Below are positions 23,300 to 30,919 of a DNA stretch of 38,184 bases, one piece after another. The position numbers and the translations under genes were made by a program. Position 1 is the first letter of the stretch. Each line of letters begins with the position of its first letter. Below the pieces are notes generated by a model that was not told where the DNA came from, made no database searches, and was given only the letters and a program-made list of their open reading frames with translations. The stretch comes from JALRHH01 sp964590315 (GTDB taxonomy: Bacteria > Patescibacteriota > Saccharimonadia > Saccharimonadales > JALRHH01): positions 1 to 38,184 of the forward strand of contig CAZPVS010000009.1 of the NCBI GenBank assembly GCA_964590315.1, read 5' to 3'.

Positions 23300-23688
23300 T
23301 GATCCCCAAGAACCCATCCTCTCGCAGCCAGGCCTTTCGCGACTTAGCCAATGGAGAGGACTGCACCGTCATGATCCCGGGCATCTGCCGGCACGACAGC
23401 GAGACCACGGTGCTGGCGCACATGAACTCTCTGGCCGGCGGCAAAGGCATGGGCTACAAGGCCGACGACCACACCGGCGTCTTCGCCTGCTACCACTGCC
23501 ACACCTGGCTCGACCAGGGTAAGAACGATGCCGAGAAGAAGGAGGCCTACTTCTCGCAGGCCCAGGTGCGGATGATCCACCGCCTGGGCGACATCGCCTC
23601 CAGCCCGACGATGCGCCCATGGAAGATCGGGGCCGCCAAGTGGGCCCTCGACCTCATCGCGCAGGACTTGGCAAAAGCAGACGCTTGA
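23299..23688 (+). CDS. DUF1364 HNH-like phage protein
   Basis: 129 residues. NGEDCTVMIPGICRHD, TVLAHMNSLAGGKGMGYKADD and FACYHCHTWLDQG match DUF1364, a treble-clef HNH-like family in phage nin-type regions with conserved Cys/His metal ligands. The last 35 bases overlap the convergent gene at 23654-23899. Confidence 0.88.
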   Translation: MIPKNPSSRSQAFRDLANGEDCTVMIPGICRHDSETTVLAHMNSLAGGKGMGYKADDHTGVFACYHCHTWLDQGKNDAEKKEAYFSQAQVRMIHRLGDIASSPTMRPWKIGAAKWALDLIAQDLAKADA

Positions 23689-23899
23689 GCCAGCCTGGCA
23701 CATCAGGGCAGGGTGCCCAGGCCAGGAAGTCCTTCATGTTGCCGGCAGACAGCTGGCCATACACCGCCACGCCATGGCGCGTCAGTAGCTGCAGCTTGGC
23801 GCCTCGCGGCGTCGCGTCGGTGATGGGGAGCCAGTCATAGTCACGGGCCACCGCCACGCCATACTGGTCATTGACCTTGCTTTTTTGCTGCTCGCTCAA
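23654..23899 (-). CDS. Small conserved hypothetical protein
   Basis: 81 residues. Probable TTG start at 23899 (AAAGGGTAAAGA before it), overlapping the upstream gene by 32 bases. WLPITDATPRGAKLQLLTRHGVAVYG resembles short phage proteins with an SH3-like beta barrel, but no role is known. Its 3' end overlaps the convergent DUF1364 gene. Confidence 0.75.
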   Translation of the reverse strand: MSEQQKSKVNDQYGVAVARDYDWLPITDATPRGAKLQLLTRHGVAVYGQLSAGNMKDFLAWAPCPDVPGWLKRLLLPSPAR

Positions 23900-24257
23900 T
23901 CTTTACCCTTTGGCCGTGTGACCTTGCGTTGAACTCTGGATCGACCCTCTTGACGATCCAGCTCACGGTGTTTGATGCCAGGCCGAACTCGGCGGCCACC
24001 TCGGACAGCAGCCTGCCGCCCTTGATCGCCTTCATGATTCGCCGGTCTCGTTTCCACTGACTGCCGCGCTTCTGGATCGCGGCGGCGGATGTGGCCGAGT
24101 GCTTCGCCAAGGTCTTGGCCAGCCTGTCGCTCACCTCGTAGGTAGTGTACCGGTGGCCATTGAAGCACTCGCGTCGGCGCTGAAGCATGGTGTCGGATTG
24201 CCAGCCCCTGGTGGAGATCACACTGGAGCCGGACGTCCCGCAGATCGGGCACTTCAA
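23868..24257 (-). CDS. NrdR-like zinc ribbon fused to helix-turn-helix
   Basis: 129 residues from a TTG with GTGAGG just upstream. The N-terminal MKCPICGTSGSSVISTRG and QRRRECFNGHRYTTYE closely follow the NrdR zinc ribbon, although the fourth ligand position is H (NGH) instead of C. There is no ATP-cone. Instead residues about 68-110 form a helix-turn-helix (GGRLLSEVAAEFGLASNTVS). Likely a DNA-binding regulator; target unknown. Confidence 0.85.
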   Translation of the reverse strand: MKCPICGTSGSSVISTRGWQSDTMLQRRRECFNGHRYTTYEVSDRLAKTLAKHSATSAAAIQKRGSQWKRDRRIMKAIKGGRLLSEVAAEFGLASNTVSWIVKRVDPEFNARSHGQRVKIERAAKKQGQ

Positions 24258-24261
24258 TGCC

Positions 24262-24603
24262 TCACCCCTTGGTGCTCAGCAGCCAGACGCGGGCCAGGCC
24301 ATCGCCGTAGTCCTTCGTGGACTTCACGCGGCCGTCGACATTGTGGCGCCTGAGGTAGCCGCGCAGCGCCTGGTCGACCTTGGCCACTTCGCTGGTCTTG
24401 CACTTGATCGCCTGGCCGACCTTCATCTTTTTGAAGACCTCGTCGTACTTGAACTTGGGTGCGCGCTTGCGATCCGGCAGCGGGTCATCAACAATGACCA
24501 GGGACTTGATGTCGATCTCGTCGGCCTTCTCGCCGGTGAAGGGGTTGCGGCCTTTGGCGAATTTTGTTTTCGCGTCAGATGCGATTGCTCCAATACTGCT
24601 CAT
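24262..24603 (-). CDS. Hypothetical phage protein
   Basis: 113 residues. The C-terminal half (VFKKMKVGQAIKCKTSEVAK, ALRGYLRRHNVDGRVK) looks like a small DNA-binding or winged domain; the N-terminus is charged. Start has a GAAAGAAG sequence. Function unknown. Confidence 0.78.
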   Translation of the reverse strand: MSSIGAIASDAKTKFAKGRNPFTGEKADEIDIKSLVIVDDPLPDRKRAPKFKYDEVFKKMKVGQAIKCKTSEVAKVDQALRGYLRRHNVDGRVKSTKDYGDGLARVWLLSTKG

Positions 24604-24614
24604 GTCTTCTTTCT

Positions 24615-25223
24615 TCAGTCTGTTGTTCCGCCCTCGGTGTCGTCCGGCTTTTTGCGGTCGACTTCGTAGGGCACGGTGTGGGTGTGTTTGGTGGCGGCCT
24701 TGTCGTCGGCGATCCAGTAGCAGACCTTGGCTCGGGCTCGGACGAACTCAACCACCAGGCGCTGCAGGTCGGCGGCATCCTCTTTCGAGAAGCTGAGAAC
24801 CGTATCCTCAGCACCGGTGTCATCGCCTGCCCACTCCTCGATCTGCTCAAGCAGGTTGGAGCCGAGCCACTTGGATTCGGAGAGGTTTTGGATGGGGCTC
24901 CTGGCGAGGCCGACGAAGTATTCCCTGGTATCGCCAGGCTCGAACTCGTTTTCGATGTCGGCAATCGCCTCGCCGTGGGCCTCGCTCTCGCTGTCGGCGA
25001 TGCTGCAGCGCTCGTCACCATCGTACCACCACATCCACACCTCGCGCGGCGCCTGACGGCCGCCGGCACGGAAGGTGGCCAGGTCGTCGCGCACATCGAT
25101 TGTGTAGTCGATGTTGCCCATGGCCAGTGGCTGCAGTGGTGCAGCCTCAATGGTCAGCCGGATGCCGCTCTCCTTGGCCTCCTTGACCAAGGCGCGTGCG
25201 CGCTCCTCGAAAAACTCGATCAT
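24615..25223 (-). CDS. Acidic hypothetical phage protein
   Basis: 202 residues, strongly acidic, rich in Trp/Tyr in the middle (EVWMWWYDGDE), with a helical C-terminal region (SKEDAADLQRLVVEFVRARA) and a polar tail. CAGGAGTTTCAAC-ATG supports the start. Acidic phage proteins of this type can be inhibitors or DNA mimics, but nothing here proves that. Confidence 0.78.
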   Translation of the reverse strand: MIEFFEERARALVKEAKESGIRLTIEAAPLQPLAMGNIDYTIDVRDDLATFRAGGRQAPREVWMWWYDGDERCSIADSESEAHGEAIADIENEFEPGDTREYFVGLARSPIQNLSESKWLGSNLLEQIEEWAGDDTGAEDTVLSFSKEDAADLQRLVVEFVRARAKVCYWIADDKAATKHTHTVPYEVDRKKPDDTEGGTTD

Positions 25224-25268
25224 GTTGAAACTCCTGATGGGCGCCGGCCGGAGCCGGCGGGCAGTCGC

Positions 25269-25496
25269 TTAGGCCAGGGCGGCTTCAGGCGAGTGGATCT
25301 TGGTGCTGGTGCCCACCTGCTTGTTCAGGTCGGCAGCGTAGGCCTCGGCTTCGGCGCGGGTGTCGAAGGCCTTGTGACCGAAGAAGGCCAGGCCCTCGTA
25401 CTGCGCGACGACATGCTTGCCTTTGGCGACTTCCTGGGGGATGGCGCGCTCGGTGGCTTCGGCGTTCAGGCGGGCGAAAATTGCGATGTCTTGCAT
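25269..25496 (-). CDS. Small hypothetical protein
   Basis: 75 residues from the ATG at 25496. AFFGHKAFDTRAEAEAYAADLNKQ is a short beta-alpha element of the kind seen in many small phage proteins that share an EAEAYA helix. The 25497-25572 leader contains two hairpins (CTGCC...GGCAG and GATGTG...CACATC). Function unknown. Confidence 0.7.
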   Translation of the reverse strand: MQDIAIFARLNAEATERAIPQEVAKGKHVVAQYEGLAFFGHKAFDTRAEAEAYAADLNKQVGTSTKIHSPEAALA

Positions 25497-25572
25497 GATG
25501 GTGCTTTCAAAAAGGTTGGAGATGTGTGATTCACATCGAGCTGCCCGGCGCGCCAGGCAGACCGCTGCGTCA

Positions 25573-25848
25573 TCAGTGGGTGGCGCGGCTGGCCTGGTAG
25601 GCCTGCCACTGGTTGCTTGCCTGCTGCACTTGGCTGGGCCGGCGGCCAAGCAGGAACTCGGCGTGGGCCACAGCCTCGGCGTCAGTCGGGCACTCGAAGT
25701 AGGCGCACTTCGGACCGGTCACAAAGTGCGTCCGCAGAAACGAGCCGTCGTCCTGGAGTCGCTCCCGGATGCCGATGACGTAGGGGTACAGCCCGCCGGC
25801 GCTGTGCTTCTGAACCCCCGACCCGTCGCTGTGATGTCCTTCGTACAT
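25573..25848 (-). CDS. Small hypothetical protein
   Basis: 91 residues, CAGGAGAACGAA-ATG start. CAYFECPTDAEAVAHAEFLLG resembles the beta-alpha unit of the next gene (25269-25496), suggesting a related fold. It lies directly behind the promoter at 25874-25901. Function unknown. Confidence 0.75.
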   Translation of the reverse strand: MYEGHHSDGSGVQKHSAGGLYPYVIGIRERLQDDGSFLRTHFVTGPKCAYFECPTDAEAVAHAEFLLGRRPSQVQQASNQWQAYQASRATH

Positions 25849-25873
25849 TTCGTTCTCCTGTTGCTGTGAGTTA

Positions 25874-25901
25874 ATTATTGCCGCAACAACAAAAAGTTCA
25901 A
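25874..25901 (-). promoter_or_regulatory. Internal promoter with shared operator
   Basis: Minus strand: TTGAAC (25896-25901), 16 bp, AATAAT (25874-25879). GAACTTTTTGTT (25888-25899) lies 8 bases before AATAAT, the same spacing as at 31533, 33530 and 35951. Confidence 0.6.
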
Positions 25902-25938
25902 AACGAAATGTGCAATACCCAACTGTTTCGTATGGGTA

Positions 25939-26295
25939 TTAGATGTACGGCCCGTGGTTGGGGTCCGGCACCAGGCCTCCGCCGGTCGCGTATTCAATGC
26001 ACCTGCCCGCGTAATCGACGCTGACGTCAATGCCTTTCGCCGCAAGCGACTTGACGATGTCCTTGACGTACAACTTCTCCACCTCGCGCAGTCGGCGGAT
26101 CTCGAGGATCACCTCGTCGGGGTACTTGCGCTTCTGCCCTTTCTTCCCGGCCGCGGCGCCAGCCTGAGGCGGCACTGCGCCCTTGCGCCTCAAGGGCTGC
26201 GGCGGGCCCAGTACCGCATCGACCAGCGATCGCTTGACGGGCAGCACACTGCGCACGGAGTGCGTGCCCTGGACCGGGTTCTTGCGGGTCTGCAT
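25939..26295 (-). CDS. Putative DNA-binding phage protein
   Basis: 118 residues. The N-terminal half is basic and Pro-rich. The C-terminal half (KRKYPDEVILEIRRLREVEK, YVKDIVKSLAAKGIDVSVDY) looks like a helix-turn-helix with a recognition-type helix. TAATG overlap with the HNH gene and GGGAGGTG before the start. Target unknown. Confidence 0.78.
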   Translation of the reverse strand: MQTRKNPVQGTHSVRSVLPVKRSLVDAVLGPPQPLRRKGAVPPQAGAAAGKKGQKRKYPDEVILEIRRLREVEKLYVKDIVKSLAAKGIDVSVDYAGRCIEYATGGGLVPDPNHGPYI

Positions 26296-26876
26296 TATTG
26301 ACACCTCCCGGACTGGCCCGACCTTTTCCTCTTCTCGCCGGTGACGGTGGACCATGTGTATCCATTTTTTATGGATGACAGCGTTGTCCTTGGCACGCCG
26401 GTTTCTTTAGCAACGTCTATTGCGGATCTGGTTTTCATTTTTTCATAGACATCCTTGACCAGATCTTCTGTTAGCTTGGCCATCGGATTCGCCTCGCCGA
26501 TTGCATGCGTCTCGTGCGGAACTCTGTCGGCGGCATTTCCGACTGGTGTGTCGTACCGAAGGTTTGAGGATTTGTTGTTCTCTTTTCTGCCATCCTTGTG
26601 GCAGACCTGCATGTGCTCCGGCCTGGCGCCGATGAATGCCTCAGCGACAAGGTGGTGAACGTATGCAACCTTGGTGATGCCGCCTTTTGATAAGTTGACG
26701 CTCTGGTATCCAGCAACCATCCCATGAGAGAGGATTCTGGGAGAAACGCGCTGCGTAACAGGCCTCCCATGCAGAACCCGTGTGTACAAGCGAGCCACAC
26801 TCATAACTCGACCAAGGTTCGAGACACGGTAGTGGTTTTCGTAGCCTTTGATGTCAACCCAAACTTCTTCGCTCAT
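26295..26876 (-). CDS. NUMOD4/HNH homing-type endonuclease
   Basis: 193 residues. NUMOD4 motif at the N-terminus (EVWVDIKGYENHYRVSNLGR), HNH core HHLVAEAFIGARPEHMQVCH with CHKDGRKENNKSSNLRY, and a C-terminal HTH-like specificity tail (SAIDVAKETGVPRTTLSSIK). Family knowledge: such free-standing genes spread by cutting alleles that lack them. The DNA is visibly more A/T-rich than the flanking genes, a sign of transfer. It sits right after thyA, overlapping its stop, and no intron interrupts thyA. Confidence 0.9.
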   Translation of the reverse strand: MSEEVWVDIKGYENHYRVSNLGRVMSVARLYTRVLHGRPVTQRVSPRILSHGMVAGYQSVNLSKGGITKVAYVHHLVAEAFIGARPEHMQVCHKDGRKENNKSSNLRYDTPVGNAADRVPHETHAIGEANPMAKLTEDLVKDVYEKMKTRSAIDVAKETGVPRTTLSSIKNGYTWSTVTGEKRKRSGQSGRCQ

Positions 26877-27736
26877 ACTGCAACAGGAGCCTTAATTGCA
26901 GGGTGGCACTGGTAGTCGACCAACTCAAAATCCTCGATCCTGTAATCAAAAATCGACCTGGGCCTGTGCTTAATGTTCAGTCTCGGCAGTTGGAATGGCT
27001 CCCTGGTCAGCTGCTCCTTGATCTGCTCCGTGTGCGACAAATACGCATGGCAGTCCCCGCCGGTCCAGATGAAGTCGCCCACCTCGAGGTCACACTGCTG
27101 GGCTACCATGTGGGTGAGCAGGGCGTAGCTGGCGATGTTGAATGGCACACCCAGGAACATGTCACAGCTGCGCTGGTACAGCTGGCAGCTCAGGCGCCCG
27201 TCGGTCACATCGAACTGGAAGAGGGCGTGGCACGGGGCCAGGGCCATCTTGTCCAGGTCACCCACGTTCCATGCGCTGACGATGTGACGGCGGCCGTTGG
27301 GGTCGCGGCGGATGCTGTCGATCACCGAGGTGATCTGGTCAACGTGGACGAAGTCCATCTCCACAAAGGCGCCACCGCCCTGGGCGATTTCTGATCGCAC
27401 CTTGGTCGCCTGCGACGTGGTCCAGGCGCGCCACTGCTTACCGTAGATCGGACCCAGGTCGCCATCCTCTCGGGCCCACTCGTCCCAGATCGTGCAGCCC
27501 AGGGCCTGCAGATCCTTCACGTTGGTGGAGCCAGACAGGAACCACAGCAGCTCGGCCAGGACGCTGCGGAAGTGGACCTTCTTGGTGGTCAGCAGAGGGA
27601 AGCCCTTGCTCAGATCCTGGCGCAGCTGGGCGCCAAAGATCTGTCGCGTGCCGGTTCCAGTGCGGTCACCCTTCTCGCGGCCATTGGCGGCGATGTAGGA
27701 GATCAGGTGGAGGTAGTCGTGCTCGATGTTGCTCAT
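26873..27736 (-). CDS. thyA: Thymidylate synthase
   Basis: 287 residues. Converts dUMP to dTMP with methylene-tetrahydrofolate. Seen: GDRTGTGTRQIFGAQLR, FPLLTTKKVHFRSVLAELLWFL, the active-site Cys169 in LAPCHALFQF, YQRSCDMFLGVPFNIASYALL and GDFIWTGGDCHAYLSH. The length matches ThyA forms with a small insertion before the active site. It probably raises dTTP for phage synthesis together with the MazG-like enzyme. Intact. Confidence 0.98.
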   Translation of the reverse strand: MSNIEHDYLHLISYIAANGREKGDRTGTGTRQIFGAQLRQDLSKGFPLLTTKKVHFRSVLAELLWFLSGSTNVKDLQALGCTIWDEWAREDGDLGPIYGKQWRAWTTSQATKVRSEIAQGGGAFVEMDFVHVDQITSVIDSIRRDPNGRRHIVSAWNVGDLDKMALAPCHALFQFDVTDGRLSCQLYQRSCDMFLGVPFNIASYALLTHMVAQQCDLEVGDFIWTGGDCHAYLSHTEQIKEQLTREPFQLPRLNIKHRPRSIFDYRIEDFELVDYQCHPAIKAPVAV

Positions 27737-27739
27737 GGT

Positions 27740-28183
27740 TCAGCTCTTGATGATGGGCAGCTTTGCCGCCTCGGTTCTCACGTTGTAAGCGGCCTCGCGG
27801 CCGTAGGCCCACAGATCGCTCTTGCCGTCGATCATGGTTGGCGCGATGAAGTCGATGTGGATTTGTTTGCCCTTCATCACGTAGTCGCGCATCTTCTCGA
27901 CCAGGCTGCGCAGCGTGCCGCCGTGCGAGAAGCCGCGCCAGTCGTTTCCGAATGGGGTCCAGTGAGTGTAGATGGTCTTGCCGGTGTACTCATCGAAGTG
28001 GTACACCCGGCCGTCGCGCAAAACCAACATTGCCACCCGGCCCTCTTGCGTCTCGGCCACCTCTCCGAGCCGATCGGAATGGAAGCGCTTCGAGAAGAAG
28101 AACCGCCGGCCGTGGCTGGCGATGATGCGGATCAGCTCGTTGGCGTGGGCCAGGCGCTGTTCTTTGGTGAAGTCTTTAGACAT
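27740..28183 (-). CDS. Conserved phage protein, hypothetical
   Basis: 147 residues from the ATG at 28183, overlapping the upstream stop by 8 bases. RVYHFDEYTGKTIYTH, WRGFSHGGTLRSLVEKMRDYV and GRRFFFSKRF are distinctive and look conserved, but I cannot name the family. Soluble alpha/beta protein by composition. Confidence 0.8.
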   Translation of the reverse strand: MSKDFTKEQRLAHANELIRIIASHGRRFFFSKRFHSDRLGEVAETQEGRVAMLVLRDGRVYHFDEYTGKTIYTHWTPFGNDWRGFSHGGTLRSLVEKMRDYVMKGKQIHIDFIAPTMIDGKSDLWAYGREAAYNVRTEAAKLPIIKS

Positions 28184-28667
28184 GCTTCGCCCTGGCCTGT
28201 GATGCAATCACCTCGTTGATCATCTCAATGAGTCCAGCCTGCTCTGCGGACATTTCATTGCCATTTTGGTAGCTCTTTCTCCGCTTCAGCTGCTTTGCAA
28301 ACCCGCGCTGGAAAGCCTCAAGCATTTCTTTTGTTGGCTCCGCCGGAACAAGAGCGTGGTCTGGTGGAATCGCCTCGATTTGCTCTCGCGTAACTGGCGC
28401 AACAACAACCCGCCCAAAGTGATCTCTGATGATCGGAAGAGAGACATCGCCACCTTTGCATCGCATGACCACCTCTTTCACCCTGGCATTTTTTGTTGCC
28501 GCCGACCGCGCCTCCTCTATCGCCTGGTGCATAGACGCCAGTGTTGGCGCGCTTTGCGCAAACTCGTCGAGCGCATTGAGCGCTTCGGCGATCAGCGTCT
28601 GGACGGCGTTGGGGTGGCAGTTCTGGGCGGCCACCAGCTTGGACTGGATTTTTGCAATGTTGCTCAC
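28176..28667 (-). CDS. Hypothetical phage protein
   Basis: 163 residues from a GTG with AAGGAG upstream, GTGA overlap with the previous gene. Mostly helical with a central VVMRCKGGDVSLPIIRDHFG and a basic segment (KQLKRRKSYQNGNEM). Third positions are less GC-rich than in neighbours, possibly a recent acquisition. Function unknown. Confidence 0.78.
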   Translation of the reverse strand: MSNIAKIQSKLVAAQNCHPNAVQTLIAEALNALDEFAQSAPTLASMHQAIEEARSAATKNARVKEVVMRCKGGDVSLPIIRDHFGRVVVAPVTREQIEAIPPDHALVPAEPTKEMLEAFQRGFAKQLKRRKSYQNGNEMSAEQAGLIEMINEVIASQARAKHV

Positions 28668-28990
28668 TTCAACTCCTTGATGGCCCAGCGGGCCCGCGTT
28701 TTCTCAACCTCTTCCTGGATGGTCCGGTCGGAATTCTCCGACACATGGACACTGCGCAGGCGCTTTTCGACCCATGCCTCGGCCTGCTCCTTGGTCTCGA
28801 ACTCGCACCATGGCTTGCTGCCGAAAAAGACGGCCGCCAGCGGGTCGTTGCCAACCTTCTGGCGGAAGACGCCCCAGCGCATCACAGGCCGCGGCCTGCG
28901 CTTCTTGCTGGGTACGTTGGCCATCTTGTCTGGCGCCGGCTCGCGGCGCGCGGCCTTGGCCTTCTCGGATTCTTCGCGGTAGGTGCCCAT
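28664..28990 (-). CDS. Basic hypothetical protein
   Basis: 108 residues. Basic N-terminal half (KKRRPRPVMRW) and a beta-alpha unit ending in CEFETKEQAEAWVEKRLRSV. No catalytic motif. Start two bases beyond the upstream stop. Confidence 0.78.
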   Translation of the reverse strand: MGTYREESEKAKAARREPAPDKMANVPSKKRRPRPVMRWGVFRQKVGNDPLAAVFFGSKPWCEFETKEQAEAWVEKRLRSVHVSENSDRTIQEEVEKTRARWAIKELK

Positions 28991-28992
28991 GG

Positions 28993-29277
28993 TCAGGTGA
29001 TCTTCAGCTCGAGCATGCCCTCGACGCCGGTCAGTTGAACGGTGTCGCCGCCGGACACGTTGGCATCGGTCCTGATCGATCCGATGACGACACCCTTGCG
29101 CAGGAACTCCACCAGCAAGAAGGTCGGTCCAAAGAACCGCTCGCTTGAGGAGCTGGCCCGGAAACTGTCGAACTCGACGCCCAACCCGCCGCTCTTGGTC
29201 TGGCCAAAGCCGTCAGCCTTGGAGGCGCCGGCCATGACCGCTGCCTTGACGTCTGATGTGATTGTGATGGTGCTCAT
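28993..29277 (-). CDS. Small hypothetical protein
   Basis: 94 residues from the ATG at 29277 that overlaps the upstream stop (ATGA). MSTITITSDVKAAVMAGAS, LLVEFLRKGVVIGSIRTD and VEGMLELKIT suggest a small beta-sandwich. Function unknown. Confidence 0.75.
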   Translation of the reverse strand: MSTITITSDVKAAVMAGASKADGFGQTKSGGLGVEFDSFRASSSSERFFGPTFLLVEFLRKGVVIGSIRTDANVSGGDTVQLTGVEGMLELKIT

Positions 29278-29660
29278 TTGAAGCTCCTGCTCATGATTCC
29301 CTTGACAACCCCCAGCCTCCTGCGCGCGTCGCGCCTCATCTGGACGGCCGTGTTTGCTTCGTAGCAGTGGATGCACACCGCCGCCTTGCCGGCGTCGATG
29401 CACTCGTAAATCGCCTCACCGTCCTCGTGTTGGTCGATGGGTTCGTTGTACCAAGACCACAGGTGCGTGGACTTGTCGCGGCCTTTTCTGTCGACCTCTC
29501 GCGTGTACTTGTGGCAGCCCCACTCATCCACCTCAAGGCGCTTGCCGTCGATGCCGTGGCAGGCCTCCAGGCTCTCACCGATCAACTCGGTGAGGCTCTT
29601 GATCTTCCTGGTCAGGCGTCCGTACTCGCCAACCAGCTCGAGCGCTTTCTGCGGTGTCAT
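29274..29660 (-). CDS. Hypothetical protein with Cys/His patches
   Basis: 128 residues from the ATG at 29660. Helical N-terminus (ALELVGEYGRLTRKIKSLTE), then WGCHKYTREVDRKGRDKSTH and a C-terminal helix with AVCIHCYEANTAVQMRRDAR. Cysteines and histidines could bind metal. Resembles small phage proteins that share a CxHC helix; role unknown. Confidence 0.78.
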   Translation of the reverse strand: MTPQKALELVGEYGRLTRKIKSLTELIGESLEACHGIDGKRLEVDEWGCHKYTREVDRKGRDKSTHLWSWYNEPIDQHEDGEAIYECIDAGKAAVCIHCYEANTAVQMRRDARRRLGVVKGIMSRSFK

Positions 29661-30217
29661 GCTGCCAACGTCAAAATCTGGGCGTGGAACTTGGTCGCCT
29701 CGAGCGCGCGCTCGCGGTGGGCGTTGCGCTTGCGGATCTCGGCCAGCTCCGGGGCCTGCAGCTTGCGGATGATGTCGAGGCATTCCTGCACCGACTGCGG
29801 CTCGATGATGATCTCCTCGGTCTTCACCAGGGGTGCGCCGAACAGGGCGAAGTCCTCGATGCGGCGAGGCTTAAGCTCCTCCCAGCGAGGCTCGGCATCT
29901 ATCGGCCTGAACGGAGCGAAGTCGAGAGACACACGCGCGCATTCGAGGGCTCGCGCCACCCGCTTCACAACAAAAACCGGCAGAGCCTCGCGCACTCCGA
30001 GTCGGCCGCGCATCGAGTATTCGTGGAAGACCCCGTCTGCCGCCAGGTACAGCTGCGCGTCTTCGTGGTGTGCGAGAAGCTCAACCCTGCCGCGCACGAA
30101 GTCCTCATTCGCAGCCAGGCGCCACCCAGACCTTTGCAGTTCCCAGGTGGTGCTCTTGAAGCCGGCGAAGTGGACCTCCATCGGCTCGCTGCGCACGATG
30201 TGGTCAGAGAGTTCCAT
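29657..30217 (-). CDS. Hypothetical phage protein
   Basis: 186 residues. A beta-rich first half with VHFAGFKSTTWELQRSGW and YLAADGVFHEYSMRGRL, and a helical end with CLDIIRKLQAPELAEIRKR that might be a coiled coil. Overlaps the upstream gene by 14 bases. Not recognised. Confidence 0.8.
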   Translation of the reverse strand: MELSDHIVRSEPMEVHFAGFKSTTWELQRSGWRLAANEDFVRGRVELLAHHEDAQLYLAADGVFHEYSMRGRLGVREALPVFVVKRVARALECARVSLDFAPFRPIDAEPRWEELKPRRIEDFALFGAPLVKTEEIIIEPQSVQECLDIIRKLQAPELAEIRKRNAHRERALEATKFHAQILTLAA

Positions 30218-30410
30218 CGGCGATCTGTTGCTCGAGGTCTGCGATCTGCAGGTCGATGCCCTTCAGTGTGGCCTCGGCCGCAGCGCGCTGGCGCAGCAGC
30301 CCCTTCATCAAACCCTTGGCCTTGTCGGCCTGCTCCTTCTTGACCTCGAGCTCGGCTTGTTCACGGACGGAGAGCTGGCGCTCGGGCATGGGGGTGATGT
30401 TGTTGCTCAT
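30204..30410 (-). CDS. Small coiled-coil protein
   Basis: 68 residues, heptad-like from about residue 15 to the end (AELEVKKEQADKAKGLMKGL... LQIADLEQQIADG). Start overlaps the upstream stop. Function unknown. Confidence 0.75.
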   Translation of the reverse strand: MSNNITPMPERQLSVREQAELEVKKEQADKAKGLMKGLLRQRAAAEATLKGIDLQIADLEQQIADGTL

Positions 30411-30580
30411 GGTTTCCTCTTGATGGTGATGGTGAATGGCAGCAGGTCGAGCACCTTCTGCCGCAGGGTGCGGTGCGTTTTCAGGCGCACCTTTTCTGCC
30501 TCAACGGCGGCGCGGAAGGCCTCGTTGCGCAGTTCTTCAAGTGCGCGTTGGCGCACCATATCTTGGTCGGGAGCGATCAC
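30407..30580 (-). CDS. Small basic helical protein
   Basis: 57 residues starting at a GTG that overlaps the preceding stop (GTGA): MIAPDQDMVRQRALEELRNE ... ending ITIKRKP. Rich in Arg/Glu, probably helical. Stop overlaps the next ATG. Function unknown. Confidence 0.7.
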   Translation of the reverse strand: MIAPDQDMVRQRALEELRNEAFRAAVEAEKVRLKTHRTLRQKVLDLLPFTITIKRKP

Positions 30581-30825
30581 TGGGCTGCCTTGGGGTCTGC
30601 GGCCAGGCCGCGCCAGCGTTTGGGCGGGTTGCTGATATTGAATCCGCGAAGGCGGTGCGCGTGGGCGGGGCTGACGTGGCTACCGAAGTGCCAGATGCCA
30701 CGGCTGTACTTGGCGTAGACGGGCACGCCGGTGACCCACTCGACTTCGTAGACGCCGGCCCGGGTTGGCTCGGTGGTGACTGGAAACCAGCCAGTGCGTG
30801 CCGGCTGATTTTTGGTGATGACCAT
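30577..30825 (-). CDS. Small hypothetical protein, first of the leftward block
   Basis: 82 residues with AAGGAGTTCAC-ATG start. TGWFPVTTEPTRAGVYEVEW and GIWHFGS look like a small beta-barrel (DUF551-like), common in phage. First gene after the divergent operator at 30850-30913. Function unknown. Confidence 0.75.
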   Translation of the reverse strand: MVITKNQPARTGWFPVTTEPTRAGVYEVEWVTGVPVYAKYSRGIWHFGSHVSPAHAHRLRGFNISNPPKRWRGLAADPKAAQ

Positions 30826-30849
30826 GTGAACTCCTTAAATGGCCACCGT

Positions 30850-30877
30850 AGTGTACAACTTTCTATTGATGTGTGAA
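30850..30877 (-). promoter_or_regulatory. Leftward promoter of the divergent control region
   Basis: Minus strand: TTCACA (30872-30877), 16 bp, TACACT (30850-30855). The operator copy at 30856-30868 abuts the -10. It drives the block 30825 to 23654. Confidence 0.65.
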
Positions 30878-30887
30878 CAGAAAGTTG
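30856..30887. promoter_or_regulatory. Operator: 9-bp perfect inverted repeat
   Basis: CAACTTTCT (30856-30864) and AGAAAGTTG (30879-30887) are exact inverted repeats, 14 bases apart. Each is half of a copy of the shared motif. Together they overlap the leftward promoter and the -35 of the rightward one, so one regulator could control both. Confidence 0.6.
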
Positions 30888-30913
30888 AGTGCTCTATGTG
30901 GTTTTTGTATCAA
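30885..30913 (+). promoter_or_regulatory. Rightward promoter of the 30.9-31.4 kb RNA
   Basis: TTGAGT (30885-30890), 17 bp, TATCAA (30908-30913). Expected start near 30920, directly before the first hairpin of the structured RNA. Confidence 0.5.
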
Positions 30914-30919
30914 GGAAGC

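Noticed and set aside
26873..27736. Intron in thyA
   Set aside because: The 287-residue frame is continuous with all motifs in order.
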